From Ligilactobacillus ceti DSM 22408 (lineage in GTDB: Bacteria > Bacillota > Bacilli > Lactobacillales > Lactobacillaceae): a stretch of 64,000 nucleotides of DNA. Location of the stretch: NCBI RefSeq assembly GCF_000423245.1, contig NZ_KE383993.1, forward strand, positions 390,079 to 454,078. The letters are read 5' to 3'. Numbering within the stretch: the first letter of the stretch is position 1; every line of letters begins with the position of its first letter. The translations under genes and the position numbers were made by a program. The notes below the pieces were generated by a model. It did no database searches. It worked only from the letters and a program-made list of their open reading frames with translations, and was not told the origin of the DNA. Shown here in pieces: positions 33,921 through 43,598 of the stretch.

Positions 33921-34427
33921 ATGTTAGCATATATGTGGGCAGAAGATCAATTAGGACAAATCGGGTATCAAGGTAAGTTGCCGTGGCATTTACCAGCTGA
34001 TTTAGCGCATTTTAAAGAAACAACAATGAATCATCCGATGATTATGGGTAGAAAAACATTCGCGAGTTTTCCAAAATTATTACCCGGTCGGAAACATTTA
34101 GTTTTAACACGACAAGCAGAACTAGTTGAAAAATACGCAGATAACGATCAAGTTATGATTTTTACTGATTTACCATCTTTACGTAAATGGTTAAAAGAAA
34201 ACGATGAATTAGATCCCATTATTATTGGGGGAGCTTCCTTATTTGAAATTTTCAAAAAAGAAGTTCAAACACTATATCAAACACAAATTCAAGCGACTTT
34301 TAAAGGTGATACAGTTATGCCGCAATTAGCTTACGAAGATTTCACTTTAGTCCAAGAAGATGCTTTTTCACGTGATGAAAAGAATGCTTATGATTATGTG
34401 TTTAAAGAATATCGTCGTAAAAAATAA
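33921..34427 (+). CDS. dfrA: Dihydrofolate reductase
   Basis: The 168-residue enzyme regenerates tetrahydrofolate consumed by ThyA. Signature elements are MLAYMWAEDQLGQIGYQGKLPWHLPADLAHFK (Trp in LPWHLP and the acidic residue in PADLAHFK), MIMGRKTFASFP and the NADPH-binding IIIGGASLFEIF. The start at ATG 33921 follows AAAGGAG. The initiating MLA.MWAED start is typical of lactobacillar DHFR, which supports this start. It is chromosomal and in the thyA operon, so not an acquired trimethoprim-resistance gene. Confidence 0.96.
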   Translation: MLAYMWAEDQLGQIGYQGKLPWHLPADLAHFKETTMNHPMIMGRKTFASFPKLLPGRKHLVLTRQAELVEKYADNDQVMIFTDLPSLRKWLKENDELDPIIIGGASLFEIFKKEVQTLYQTQIQATFKGDTVMPQLAYEDFTLVQEDAFSRDEKNAYDYVFKEYRRKK

Positions 34428-34432
34428 TTTTT

Positions 34433-34463
34433 AAAGTAGTAGTGTAACTAGCTACTACTTTTC
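34433..34463 (+). terminator. Weak terminator after dfrA
   Basis: AAAGTAGTAG (34433-34442) and CTACTACTTT (34452-34461) pair perfectly, but only TTTT follows, so read-through to the next gene is likely. Confidence 0.65.
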
Positions 34464-34500
34464 CTATTTAAATTGCTAGAAGTGAAAGAGGATTTAAGTA

Positions 34501-35424
34501 ATGAAAATAATGAAACGTTGGCTAATCTATTTGCTGAGTTTAGGGATTTTAATCGGTTTATTTTTTGGAATTTTTTGGACATATGATCAGCTGCATACGA
34601 AAGTCGTTATGCAAACAGCGGCTCCGGTGCACCAACCAACTAAACAAAAAATTAAATTAGTTGCGGTGGGCGATTCGTTAACGTATGGTGTGGGTGATCC
34701 CAAAGAACAAGGTGGTTATGTTACACTAATAAAAGACGAATTAGCTAAAAAATATCCCGTACGCGTAACTAGTCAAAATTATGGTGTTCCTGGTGAGCGA
34801 AGTGAACAAATTACGGATCGGATTTTAAAAGATCGAAAACTACAAACTAGTTTAAAAAAGGCTAATATTATCACGTTAACAGTTGGTGGTAATGATTTAA
34901 TGAAGATTTTACGTCAAAATATGGCGCAGCTCTCAGATGACTATTTAGCCAAGATTATGCCCGCACAAGAACAAGCCTATAAAAAACGCTTAACAACTTT
35001 ATTAACGACTATTCGTCAATATAATCAACAGGCACCAATCTTTTTATATGGGATTTATAATCCATTTTATGTATATTTTCCAGAAATGGATGCCTTAGAA
35101 AAATATACGAATCAATGGTGTCAAATGGCACGCCAAATTAGTCTCCACCAATACAAAGTCTATTATGTGAATGTTAATCAACAATTATCACAAGGACAGT
35201 ATTATCACAAATCACAAACAAAATTAAAACAACATAGTAAAATTGATTTTACCCAAATGAATCAACCGGAAATTCAACAAGCTTTTAAAAATGCACCTCA
35301 TCAAAATGAATATATCTCACAAGCCGATCATTTCCATCCGAATTTAAAAGGGTATCAATATATGACACAACAATTAGAAAAAAGTTTAGAAAAACATCAA
35401 AGCGCTTGGTTAGATGAGGAGTGA
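34501..35424 (+). CDS. Membrane-anchored SGNH/GDSL hydrolase (YpmR-like)
   Basis: The 307-residue protein has a basic N-terminus and one membrane helix (about residues 7-29, LIYLLSLGILIGLFFGIFW), then an extracellular SGNH domain. Block I is VAVGDSLTYGVGD (nucleophile Ser), block III VGGNDLMKIL, and block V DHFHPNLKGYQ (Asp-x-x-His). This is the YpmR family, which lies next to YpmS in Bacillus and lactobacilli. An esterase or lipase acting at the cell surface is likely; the substrate is unknown. The gene end overlaps the in-frame region before ypmS. Confidence 0.9.
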   Translation: MKIMKRWLIYLLSLGILIGLFFGIFWTYDQLHTKVVMQTAAPVHQPTKQKIKLVAVGDSLTYGVGDPKEQGGYVTLIKDELAKKYPVRVTSQNYGVPGERSEQITDRILKDRKLQTSLKKANIITLTVGGNDLMKILRQNMAQLSDDYLAKIMPAQEQAYKKRLTTLLTTIRQYNQQAPIFLYGIYNPFYVYFPEMDALEKYTNQWCQMARQISLHQYKVYYVNVNQQLSQGQYYHKSQTKLKQHSKIDFTQMNQPEIQQAFKNAPHQNEYISQADHFHPNLKGYQYMTQQLEKSLEKHQSAWLDEE

Positions 35425-35431
35425 TTTTAAG

Positions 35432-36064
35432 ATGACAAGTGAAAATTTGAGTCGAACCAAACAACTCAAGTCACCAAAACAACCACGTAATTATTGGAAA
35501 TGGGCCTTTACTATTTTAGTAGCCTTAATTATTGCTAGTGGTGTTTATGTGAGTTGGAAAGTGAAACAACCCAATCCAGCAATCTCACAAACTACTACCA
35601 GCAAAAAAGTTACTGGGAAACAAGCTTATGTGCATGTTGATTTGACGAAAGAAGATTTAAATGATTTAATCAATCAGTATTTAGACAAGAAGAAAACCGG
35701 ACAATTAAAATATCGCGTTTTAATTGATAAGTCGATTATTTTACAAGGAGCAACGACCTTTTTCGGGCAAAAAGTCGCTTTTACAGTTGATGCTCAACCA
35801 GAAGTTGCACCGGATGGTAATTTGATCTTGCATACGAAAAAAATGGCAGTCGGATCACTGGGCTTGCCACAAAAGTATATTTTGAATTATGTGAAAAATA
35901 ATTATGATTTGAAAAAACGGGTCCAAATTAAACCCGATCAAAAAGAAATTATTTTGAATTTAAATCAAATTGCTGCAGAAAAGAATTTAAGTGTAAAGTG
36001 TGAAAAATTTGATTTGAAAACAAATCAATTTAAGTTTAAAGTGGGGCTTCCACTTGGAAAGTAG
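35432..36064 (+). CDS. YpmS family membrane-anchored protein (DUF2140)
   Basis: The 210-residue protein has an N-terminal membrane helix (WKWAFTILVALIIASGVYVSW) and an external beta-rich domain of the DUF2140/YpmS family (AYVHVDLTKEDLNDLINQYLD, KVAFTVDAQPEV, LHTKKMAVGSLGLPQKYILNYV). The function is unknown; it is always found next to ypmR, suggesting a common cell-envelope job. I chose ATG 35432 after GGAGTG; ATG 35414 overlaps the ypmR end and lacks a binding site. Confidence 0.88.
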   Translation: MTSENLSRTKQLKSPKQPRNYWKWAFTILVALIIASGVYVSWKVKQPNPAISQTTTSKKVTGKQAYVHVDLTKEDLNDLINQYLDKKKTGQLKYRVLIDKSIILQGATTFFGQKVAFTVDAQPEVAPDGNLILHTKKMAVGSLGLPQKYILNYVKNNYDLKKRVQIKPDQKEIILNLNQIAAEKNLSVKCEKFDLKTNQFKFKVGLPLGK

Positions 36065-36076
36065 GGATTAAGAAGA

Positions 36077-36301
36077 ATGTATCGTCAAAGTTTTTTTCAT
36101 TATTTAATGACTGAAAGAAATCCTGATAGCTATGAAGATCTTGCCCAGTTTGCGAATAATGCTTTTTATGATCAAAGCTTTCCCAAACAATCACAAGATT
36201 ATGATGAATTATCACAATATTTAGAATTAAATGGCAATTATTTACCAAGTATGACAATTTTTGATGCAGCTTGGGAAATTTATTTAGCCAAAATGGTATA
36301 A
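36077..36301 (+). CDS. YozE family protein (UPF0346, SAM-like helical)
   Basis: The 74-residue protein matches the YozE family: [48 protein letters not shown], which folds as a small SAM-like helix bundle. Its function is unknown. It sits in the same place, between ypmS and rbgA, in many lactobacilli. Start ATG 36077 lies 12 bases after the ypmS stop. Confidence 0.88.
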   Translation: MYRQSFFHYLMTERNPDSYEDLAQFANNAFYDQSFPKQSQDYDELSQYLELNGNYLPSMTIFDAAWEIYLAKMV

Positions 36302-36333
36302 AAGACAAAGTTCACGAAAAAGGAGTGGAAAAA

Positions 36334-37191
36334 ATGGCAGTTATTCAATGGTATCCTGGACATATGGCCAAAGCTTTACGTCAGGTTAAAGAGAATTTAA
36401 ACATGGTTGATGTTGTTTTAGAATTAGTTGATGCACGTTTACCAGAATCATCACGTAATCCGCAAATTTTAGAAGTTATTGGCAATAAAATGCATATTAT
36501 GGTTTTAACGAAAAAAGATTTAGCTGATGCCAATGCGACGAGAAACTGGGTTAAATATTATGAAGAAAATGGTTTACCCGCAGTTGCGATTAACAGTAAT
36601 GATAATAACAATATTAAAGTTATTGAAAAGAAAATTAATGAAGTTATGGCCGATAAGATTGCACGCCAAGAATCACGGGGGATTTTTAATCAAAGAATCA
36701 AAGTGATGTGTACCGGAATCCCTAATGTTGGGAAATCAACTTTATTAAATCGTTTAGTGAAGAAAAATGTTGCTCAAGTTGGGAATAAACCAGGTGTTAC
36801 TAAGTCACAACAATGGCTTAAAGCTGGTAAAGAATTACAATTATTAGATACACCCGGGATTTTATGGCCTAAATTCGAAGATCCTTTGGTTGGTAAAAAA
36901 TTAGCCCTGACAGGTGCGATTAAAGATACGTTGTATGCTAAAGATGATGTTGCATTATATGCGTTAGAACATTTTATGCAATATAATATCACAGCGTTAC
37001 AAGAACGTTATCGTTTATCCGATGAAGATTTAAATCAACCAATCGTAGAAATTTTATTATTAATTACACAACGAATGGGCTTTAAAGATGATTATGATCG
37101 GGCGAGCGAACGTTTAATTTTTGATGTGCGAAAAGGTAAATTAGGTCGTTATACACTTGATCAAGTTCCTGTTGCAGCAACAGAAATTTAA
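36334..37191 (+). CDS. rbgA: Ribosome biogenesis GTPase RbgA (YlqF)
   Basis: The 285-residue protein is a circularly permuted GTPase: the G4 motif (TKKDLAD) precedes G1 (GIPNVGKSTLLN) and G3 (DTPG). The N-terminus IQWYPGHMAKALRQ is diagnostic of RbgA and contains the His implicated in catalysis. It drives late 50S assembly. I chose ATG 36334 behind AAGGAGTGG; the longer frame from 36271 overlaps yozE and is rejected. The C-terminal ANTAR-like part (about 230-285) is present. Confidence 0.95.
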   Translation: MAVIQWYPGHMAKALRQVKENLNMVDVVLELVDARLPESSRNPQILEVIGNKMHIMVLTKKDLADANATRNWVKYYEENGLPAVAINSNDNNNIKVIEKKINEVMADKIARQESRGIFNQRIKVMCTGIPNVGKSTLLNRLVKKNVAQVGNKPGVTKSQQWLKAGKELQLLDTPGILWPKFEDPLVGKKLALTGAIKDTLYAKDDVALYALEHFMQYNITALQERYRLSDEDLNQPIVEILLLITQRMGFKDDYDRASERLIFDVRKGKLGRYTLDQVPVAATEI

Positions 37192-37210
37192 GAGAAAGTG
37201 TGGTCAAAAC

Positions 37211-37984
37211 GTGTCAGAAGAGAAAAAATTAACGATTAGTGCGATTAAAGCAGCTTTAAAAAACGATCCGACACCGGAGTTTTTAGAACGTTTAGCCCAA
37301 GATGAACGCAAAGGCGCTCAACAAGCACTAACTACTTATCAAAAACAAGTCGCTAAAAAAGAAGCCGCGCAAGCTGATTTTTTAGAACGTTTAAGTTATG
37401 AAAAAGAACTCTGGGAACAAGGGTTTGACTATGTGGCCGGAATCGATGAAGTTGGCCGCGGACCACTAGCAGGACCAGTTGTGACGGCTGCGGTTATTTT
37501 GCCGCATGATTTCTCATTAGTAGAAGTTAATGACTCAAAAAAACTCAATGAAAAAAAACGAGAAGAGCTTTATCGTAAAATTTTAGAAGAAGCTGTCGCT
37601 GTTGCGGTGGGGGTCGCTGATAATGAAGTCATTGATGAGATTAATATTTATCAAGCAACACGCCAAGCCATGAATGCTGCCGTGAATGATTTAGCTATTC
37701 AACCACAACATTTATTAATTGATGCGATGGAATTAGATTTAGAAATTCCGCAAACTAAGTTAATTAAAGGTGATGCTCGCTCGGTTTCGATTGCAGCAGC
37801 TAGTATTGTTGCCAAAGTTAATCGGGATCATTTGATGACATTTTATGATGATATCTATCCTGGTTATAACTTTAAGAAAAATGATGGTTACGGAACAAAA
37901 GAACATCTCGCTGGTTTAGCGCAATTAGGTGCCACACCAATTCACCGTAAATCATTTGAACCAATTAAATCTCATTATTCATAA
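37211..37984 (+). CDS. rnhB: Ribonuclease HII
   Basis: The 257-residue protein has an N-terminal extension (residues 1-70) followed by the RNase HII core. The core shows YVAGIDEVGRGPLAGPVV (Asp and Glu catalytic), LLIDAMEL (Asp), and KGDARSVSIAAASIVAKVNRDHLM. It removes ribonucleotides misincorporated in DNA. I place the start at GTG 37211; the upstream ATG 37157 lies inside rbgA and lacks support, though the binding site AAGTGTGG before GTG is also weak. rbgA-rnhB-dprA is the conserved order. Confidence 0.93.
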   Translation: MSEEKKLTISAIKAALKNDPTPEFLERLAQDERKGAQQALTTYQKQVAKKEAAQADFLERLSYEKELWEQGFDYVAGIDEVGRGPLAGPVVTAAVILPHDFSLVEVNDSKKLNEKKREELYRKILEEAVAVAVGVADNEVIDEINIYQATRQAMNAAVNDLAIQPQHLLIDAMELDLEIPQTKLIKGDARSVSIAAASIVAKVNRDHLMTFYDDIYPGYNFKKNDGYGTKEHLAGLAQLGATPIHRKSFEPIKSHYS

Positions 37985-38038
37985 GATTATTGAACCGCTT
38001 TTGCGTATTTCAACATGAAAGGCAAAGGTGGTTTTTTT

Positions 38039-38890
38039 ATGCGAAAAAGAATTTTAAAATTACATCTCGCAACAGCATTTACAATGAAAGAAAAACATTA
38101 TATTGCACAATTTATTTTAGAACAACAACGGATGCCAACTGTGCAAGAATACCAACAAGTTTTACATTTAAAAAAAGAAAAAATTTATCGTTATTTACAT
38201 GAAGTTCTCTCGCCGACATTTCGAGATAAGTTGCGCAAAAATCAAAAAGTTCCTTATATTACATTGGTCGATGCAGCATATCCTTTAAAATTACGGGAAA
38301 TCTATCAACCACCGTTAGTTTTGTTTTATCAAGGTGAGATTGCTTTGTTGCAGCAACCCGTTTTAGCAGTTGTTGGTGCACGAAAATGCAGTGCCTATGC
38401 ACAAACTTGCTTGAAAATCTTATTACCAGAAGTGATTCAAAAACAAATTGTCACGGTGAGCGGCTTAGCGCGGGGGATCGATAGTTTAGTTCATCGAATT
38501 ACGATTGGTCAAAAACAAAGAACCATTGGTGTAATCGGGACGGGTTTAGATTTATTTTATCCTAGAGAACATCAAAGTTTACAACGAAAAATGATGCAAG
38601 AAGAGTTGGTTGTGAGTGAATATCCGTTAGGGAGTGGCCCTTTAAAATTCCACTTCCCGCAAAGAAATCGCATTATTGCTGGGTTATGTGATACGATATT
38701 ATTGATAGAAGCGAAAAAAGTCAGTGGGAGTTTAATTACAGCTAGTATCGCCTTACAAGAAAATCGGAATGTTTTAGCTGTTCCGGGTAATATTACGGCA
38801 GAATTATCACAAGGTTGTAATGAATTAATCGCAGCCGGTGCCAAACCTGTCTTAAGACCGCAGGATATCTTAGAAGAATTTGGGAAATAA
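38039..38890 (+). CDS. dprA: DNA processing protein DprA
   Basis: The 283-residue protein has the DprA Rossmann domain: LAVVGARKCSAYAQTC, VSGLARGIDSLVHR, IGVIGTGLDLFYPREHQ, SEYPLGSGPLKFHFPQRNRIIAGLC and SGSLITASIALQENRNVLAVPGN. It loads RecA onto incoming single strands during transformation. The C-terminal DML1 domain is short or absent. I favour ATG 38039 after AAAGGTGG; the in-frame ATG 38015 would add eight residues. Presence of dprA suggests competence capacity, but no com genes lie in this window. Confidence 0.9.
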   Translation: MRKRILKLHLATAFTMKEKHYIAQFILEQQRMPTVQEYQQVLHLKKEKIYRYLHEVLSPTFRDKLRKNQKVPYITLVDAAYPLKLREIYQPPLVLFYQGEIALLQQPVLAVVGARKCSAYAQTCLKILLPEVIQKQIVTVSGLARGIDSLVHRITIGQKQRTIGVIGTGLDLFYPREHQSLQRKMMQEELVVSEYPLGSGPLKFHFPQRNRIIAGLCDTILLIEAKKVSGSLITASIALQENRNVLAVPGNITAELSQGCNELIAAGAKPVLRPQDILEEFGK

Positions 38891-38921
38891 ATGATAAATT
38901 AAGCTTAAATTTTCACAATAC

Positions 38922-38951
38922 TTGACAAACACCGCGTATATCACATAACAT
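38922..38951 (+). promoter_or_regulatory. Promoter of topA
   Basis: Perfect TTGACA (38922-38927), 18-base spacer, TAACAT (38946-38951), 54 bases before the TTG start. Confidence 0.65.
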
Positions 38952-39005
38952 AAATAGCGATTTTAGATTATAAATAGAAGAAATATTGATAAGGAGTTGG
39001 GATAA

Positions 39006-41153
39006 TTGCCAAAAACCCCAGCAACAAAGAAAACAACAACCAAAAAAACAACAACGAAGAAAAAAACAACTAAAAGAAAAGCGCCTAAAAAGAATTTAGT
39101 AATTGTCGAATCACCATCTAAGGCGAAAACAATTGGTAAATATTTAGGTTCACGCTATAAAGTCGTAGCGAGTGTTGGTCATATTCGTGACTTACCTAAG
39201 AGTAAAATGGGGATCGATGTTGAAAATAATTATGATCCGCATTATATTTCAATTCGAGGGAAAGGTCCGATTATTAAAGAACTTAAAAAAGAAGCGAAAA
39301 AAGCAGCTAATGTTTATCTCGCATCAGATCCCGATCGCGAAGGGGAAGCTATTGCTTGGCACCTTTCGCATTTGTTAGGGTTAAATCCTGAAGACAAAAA
39401 CCGGGTTATTTTTAACGAAATTACAAAAGATGCCGTTAAAAATGCTTTTAAAACACCACGTAAAATTGATATGGACTTAGTTGATGCACAACAAGCACGG
39501 CGGATTTTAGACCGTTTAGTCGGTTATTCAATCTCACCATTATTATGGTCCAAGATTAAAAAAGGTTTATCAGCTGGTCGCGTTCAATCAATCGCATTGA
39601 ACTTAATTATTAAACGTGAAAATGAAATCAAGAAATTCCAACCCGAAGAATACTGGACAATTACTGGTAGTTTCAAAAAAGGCCGTTCAAAATTTGAAGC
39701 CGATTTTTGGGGTGTGAATAATAAGAAATTAGCCTTAGAAAATAACGAAGCTGTCCAAAAGGTTATGCAAAAAATCGATCCGCAAAAACCTTTTAATATT
39801 ACTAAAGTAACGCGTAAAGAACGTAAATCACAACCTGGTTTACCATTTACAACATCAACGTTACAACAAGTTGCCAGCAACGTTTTGAAATTTAGAACAC
39901 AAAAAACAATGATGGTTGCGCAACAATTATATGAAGGGATTAATATCGGACGTGGTGGAACAGTCGGTTTAATCACCTATATGCGTACGGACTCAACCCG
40001 TGTTTCGAATGTCGCACAAGCTGAAGCTCATCAATTCATTGTTGATCAATATGGTGAAAACTATGCGGCAGCGTCTGTTCGTCAAGGTAAATTAGCTGAA
40101 AGTGCGCAAGATGCCCACGAAGCAATTCGTCCTACATCAACATTACGGACACCCGAATCATTAGAAAAATATTTAACGAAAGATCAATTACGTCTTTATT
40201 CTTTGATTTGGTCTCGTTTTGTGGCAGCGCAAATGAAACCAGCGCTTTACGATACAATGTCTGTTGATTTAGAACAAAATAATGTTCAATATCGTGCCAC
40301 AGGGTCGAAATTGAAATTCTTAGGTTTTACGAAAGTCTATAAAGTTCAAACTAAAGCCAAAGATAATATGTTACCTGATTTAAATGAAGGTGATGAAGTC
40401 GTCTTGAAAGAAAGTGCACCACGCCAACATTTCACAGCGCCACCTGCTCGTTATACTGAAGCAACACTGATCAAAACTTTAGAAGGTAATGGTGTTGGTC
40501 GTCCTTCAACATATGCGCCAACGTTAAGTACAATTCAAAAACGTTACTATGTAAAATTAACTGCGCGGAAATTTGAACCAACTGAACTTGGTGAAATCGT
40601 TAATAATATTATGGAAGATTGTTTCCCAGATATTTTAAATGTTGATTTTACAGCACATTTAGAAGGTGAATTAGATAATATTGAAGCTGGTAAATTAGAA
40701 TGGGTCGAAGTCGTTGATCGCTTCTATCAACCATTCGCGAAAGAAGTTATTTCAGCCGAAAATAAATTAGCTAAGATTAAAATTAAAGATGAACCAGCCG
40801 GAATTGACTGTGAAGTTTGTGGTGCGCCAATGGTAATCAAACTTGGTCGTTACGGTAAATTCTATGCATGTAGTCGTTTCCCAGATTGCCGTCATACAAA
40901 AGCAATCATCAAAGAAATTGGTGTTACATGTCCACTTTGTCATAAAGGAAATGTTGTCGAACGTAAATCGAAGAAAAATAGAATTTTCTACGGATGTTCG
41001 AACTATCCTGAATGTGAATTCGTTTCTTGGGATCGTCCAGTTGGTCGTAATTGTCCAAAATGTGATCATTACTTAGTTTATAAGAAAACGAAAAAAGGAC
41101 AAGAAGTTGTCTGTCCAAATGGTGATTATCAAGAAGTCGTTGAAAATAGTTAA
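39006..41153 (+). CDS. topA: DNA topoisomerase I
   Basis: The 715-residue type IA topoisomerase relaxes negative supercoils. The TOPRIM domain shows [19 protein letters not shown] and [15 protein letters not shown]. The active-site tyrosine is in [14 protein letters not shown]. The C-terminus has Cys4 zinc modules: CEVCGAPM with [15 protein letters not shown] with CSNYPEC, and a third, CPKCDHYL with only one later Cys (CPNGD). A Lys/Thr-rich tail of about 25 residues precedes the TOPRIM domain. It starts with TTG at 39006 after AAGGAG. trmFO follows after 22 bases. Confidence 0.97.
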   Translation: MPKTPATKKTTTKKTTTKKKTTKRKAPKKNLVIVESPSKAKTIGKYLGSRYKVVASVGHIRDLPKSKMGIDVENNYDPHYISIRGKGPIIKELKKEAKKAANVYLASDPDREGEAIAWHLSHLLGLNPEDKNRVIFNEITKDAVKNAFKTPRKIDMDLVDAQQARRILDRLVGYSISPLLWSKIKKGLSAGRVQSIALNLIIKRENEIKKFQPEEYWTITGSFKKGRSKFEADFWGVNNKKLALENNEAVQKVMQKIDPQKPFNITKVTRKERKSQPGLPFTTSTLQQVASNVLKFRTQKTMMVAQQLYEGINIGRGGTVGLITYMRTDSTRVSNVAQAEAHQFIVDQYGENYAAASVRQGKLAESAQDAHEAIRPTSTLRTPESLEKYLTKDQLRLYSLIWSRFVAAQMKPALYDTMSVDLEQNNVQYRATGSKLKFLGFTKVYKVQTKAKDNMLPDLNEGDEVVLKESAPRQHFTAPPARYTEATLIKTLEGNGVGRPSTYAPTLSTIQKRYYVKLTARKFEPTELGEIVNNIMEDCFPDILNVDFTAHLEGELDNIEAGKLEWVEVVDRFYQPFAKEVISAENKLAKIKIKDEPAGIDCEVCGAPMVIKLGRYGKFYACSRFPDCRHTKAIIKEIGVTCPLCHKGNVVERKSKKNRIFYGCSNYPECEFVSWDRPVGRNCPKCDHYLVYKKTKKGQEVVCPNGDYQEVVENS

Positions 41154-41175
41154 TAAAAGCGAATGGAGATTTGAG

Positions 41176-42486
41176 ATGGAAAAATTTGTAAATGTGATTG
41201 GTGCCGGTTTGGCAGGGAGTGAAGCTGCTTGGCAAATTGCGCAACGTGGCGTAGATGTTAAATTATATGAAATGCGTCCTACGAAAAAAACACCAGCACA
41301 CCATACAGGCGGATTTGCCGAATTAGTTTGTACAAACTCTTTAAGAGCTAATCAACTAACGAATGCAGCCGGTTTGTTAAAAGAAGAAATGCGGACTTTA
41401 GATTCAATTATTATGCAGGCAGCTGATCAACATTCTGTACCAGCAGGGGGAGCTTTAGCTGTTGACCGTGAAGCTTTCTCACAAGCTATTACAGAACAAT
41501 TGAAAAATCATCCTCATATTGAAATTATTGAAGAAGAATTAACGGAAATTCCCGAAGGTTTAACAATTATTGCAACTGGACCTTTAACATCCGAAGCATT
41601 GTCTGAAGATATTAAGAAATTTGTCGATGATCAAGGCTTACACTTCTATGATGCGGCGGCACCAATTTTAGAAAAATCATCCTTGGATATGGATAAAGTA
41701 TATTTGAAATCACGTTATGATAAAGGTGAAGCAGCTTATCTGAACTGTCCAATGGATAAAGATGAATTTTATGCCTTTTATAATGAATTGATTAATGCTG
41801 AAACAGCCGAATTACATGATTTTGAAGATTCTAAATTCTTCGAAGGTTGTATGCCAATTGAAGAAATGGCTTCCCGTGGTGCGAAAACAATGTTATTTGG
41901 ACCTTTGAAACCAGTTGGCTTAGAAGATCCTAAGACGGGTACAGAACCATTTGCTGTTATCCAATTACGTCAAGATAATGCGGCGGGTGATTTGTATAAT
42001 ATCGTTGGTTTCCAAACTCACTTGAAATGGGGCGAACAAAAACGCGTCTTTTCAATGATTCCTGGTTTAGAAAATGTAAACTTTGTCCGTTATGGTGTTA
42101 TGCACCGTAACACATATTTACGCTCACCAGAAGTGATGCAACCAACATACCAAACAAAGAAACGTGCTGATTTATTCTTTGCTGGTCAAATGACTGGTGT
42201 GGAAGGTTATGTTGAAAGTACAGCTAGTGGTTTATATGCGGGGATTAATGCCGCACGGATGATTAATGGTCAAGAACCACTCGTCTTTCCAAAACGCACA
42301 ATGATGGGTGCAATGGCTTATTATATTACACATGCTGCTAAAGATAATTTCCAACCAATGAATGCTAACTTTGGGATTGTGCCACAATTAGAACAACGAA
42401 TTCGGAATAAACGGGAACGTAATATGGCGATTTCTGAACGTGCCTTAGCCGAATTAAAAGAATTCAAAGCTGAAAAAATTGATTAA
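41176..42486 (+). CDS. trmFO: tRNA (uracil54-C5)-methyltransferase, folate-dependent
   Basis: The 436-residue flavoprotein makes ribothymidine at U54 of the T-loop using methylene-tetrahydrofolate and FAD. The FAD-binding motif is [19 protein letters not shown]. Also seen are [57 protein letters not shown] and [28 protein letters not shown] chose ATG 41176 behind GGAG because the longer frame from 41107 overlaps topA. It lies in the topA operon; xerC-hslVU, which often follow in relatives, do not. Confidence 0.97.
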   Translation: MEKFVNVIGAGLAGSEAAWQIAQRGVDVKLYEMRPTKKTPAHHTGGFAELVCTNSLRANQLTNAAGLLKEEMRTLDSIIMQAADQHSVPAGGALAVDREAFSQAITEQLKNHPHIEIIEEELTEIPEGLTIIATGPLTSEALSEDIKKFVDDQGLHFYDAAAPILEKSSLDMDKVYLKSRYDKGEAAYLNCPMDKDEFYAFYNELINAETAELHDFEDSKFFEGCMPIEEMASRGAKTMLFGPLKPVGLEDPKTGTEPFAVIQLRQDNAAGDLYNIVGFQTHLKWGEQKRVFSMIPGLENVNFVRYGVMHRNTYLRSPEVMQPTYQTKKRADLFFAGQMTGVEGYVESTASGLYAGINAARMINGQEPLVFPKRTMMGAMAYYITHAAKDNFQPMNANFGIVPQLEQRIRNKRERNMAISERALAELKEFKAEKID

Positions 42487-42500
42487 AAATAAACACAAAT

Positions 42501-42548
42501 AAAAAACGCTTCTCAAAGACCAACTAGGTTTTTTGAGAGGCGTTTTTT
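42501..42548. terminator. Bidirectional terminator between trmFO and the convergent gene
   Basis: AAAAAACGCTTCTCAAA (42501-42517) pairs with TTTGAGAGGCGTTTTTT (42532-42548), one mismatch, with A/T runs on both sides. Confidence 0.92.
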
Positions 42549-42558
42549 GTCGTTATAA

Positions 42559-43491
42559 TTATTCTAAAATTAAAAGTTCTTTTGGTGCAACATATTTAAC
42601 TAAGTCATTTAATTCAGCTTGTGTGATAGGAGCTGAATGAACTGGAGCACTAACGTTTAAAATTTCTCGGGCGGGTTGCTGGAGTAATTCAGCTTGGAAA
42701 AAGTAACGATCGGGTTGTTGTAAGTAAGTAGTTAAGTTGTCATCATCAGGTGCGCTCGCGATAAAATCTTCATCATAGGGATAAAAATGGCGTAAGAGAC
42801 CAGCATAAGCCGGTGTTAAAACTAATTTACGCTCGGTTTGCGTGCTGATGACTTTGATTTGGGATAACAACGCTAAATTAGCAAAAGGAACGCTAAAAGT
42901 GAGTATCTCGTCTGTTTGAGCGTTGCTTAATTCATTTTTAACTTGTTTTAAAATTTGATTGGGATTAAAAATAGTGTTTTCTTCATTTTGAAAAAACGTA
43001 TCGGCTAAAACAAGTTGATCTAATTGAGCTTGTTTGAAATGTTTTTTCCATTTTTTAATCCGACTTTTATGCAGACCGTTTTTAGAAAAAGTCGCCGCAT
43101 AACCAATAGTTTGTGTCGCTGTTTGCACTAACAAAACAATCGCATCAGAATTTAAGTCATCAGTGCGTTCAGCAGTAATTTTTAAATGAGCAATCTTTTG
43201 CGCATAACCATAAGGTAAAATTTTGATTTGTTGATTTAAAGGCGCTTTTAAAGCAAATTTCGCCGCTTTTTGTAAAATTGTATAGAGCTCTTGCGGTAAA
43301 TAAAGCGGATTAGTAATAGTTGGATCAGTTACTAATGCGCTCGTTTCTGGTTGTAAAAAGGTGATTACAACTGGGATATGTTGGAATGTTTTTGGTAAAG
43401 TTTTCGGATCACAAATTAAGCAAATTTCATTTTCTTCATTATAAAATGCGTTGCCTTGTGTTTGTGGATGTTTTTTGATTGTTAATGTCAT
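42559..43491 (-). CDS. Uncharacterised protein, possibly a degenerate metallo-beta-lactamase/beta-CASP-type fold (310 aa)
   Basis: No confident family assignment. It is soluble, with no signal peptide, and many Lys/Gln. The segment QIKILPYGYAQKIAHLKIT followed by AIVLLVQTATQTIGYAATF then LDQLVLADTFFQNEE, and later EILTFSVPFANLALL, has the order of strands and loops seen in the C-terminal half of metallo-beta-lactamase and RNase J-like proteins. The usual HxHxDH metal ligands are absent. It starts on the minus strand at 43491 after AAGGAG, converges on trmFO and has its own terminator. The fold suggestion is inference. Confidence 0.5.
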   Translation of the reverse strand: MTLTIKKHPQTQGNAFYNEENEICLICDPKTLPKTFQHIPVVITFLQPETSALVTDPTITNPLYLPQELYTILQKAAKFALKAPLNQQIKILPYGYAQKIAHLKITAERTDDLNSDAIVLLVQTATQTIGYAATFSKNGLHKSRIKKWKKHFKQAQLDQLVLADTFFQNEENTIFNPNQILKQVKNELSNAQTDEILTFSVPFANLALLSQIKVISTQTERKLVLTPAYAGLLRHFYPYDEDFIASAPDDDNLTTYLQQPDRYFFQAELLQQPAREILNVSAPVHSAPITQAELNDLVKYVAPKELLILE

Positions 43492-43552
43492 ACAAATCTC
43501 CTTAATCGACGTTCTATGCTTTTATTATAAGCAACTTTTGAAATTGACGCTA

Positions 43553-43590
43553 TTAAAAAAAGACTTGAAACAAAATTGTTTCAAGCCTTC
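43553..43590 (-). terminator. Terminator of the C69 dipeptidase gene
   Basis: On the minus strand CTTGAAAC (complement of 43578-43585) pairs with GTTTCAAG (complement of 43564-43571) and is followed by seven T. Confidence 0.85.
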
Positions 43591-43598
43591 GTTTTTAA

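Noticed and set aside
37990..38202. Open frame of 70 residues over the start of dprA
   Set aside because: It is out of frame with dprA, overlaps it almost fully and has no family features or binding site.
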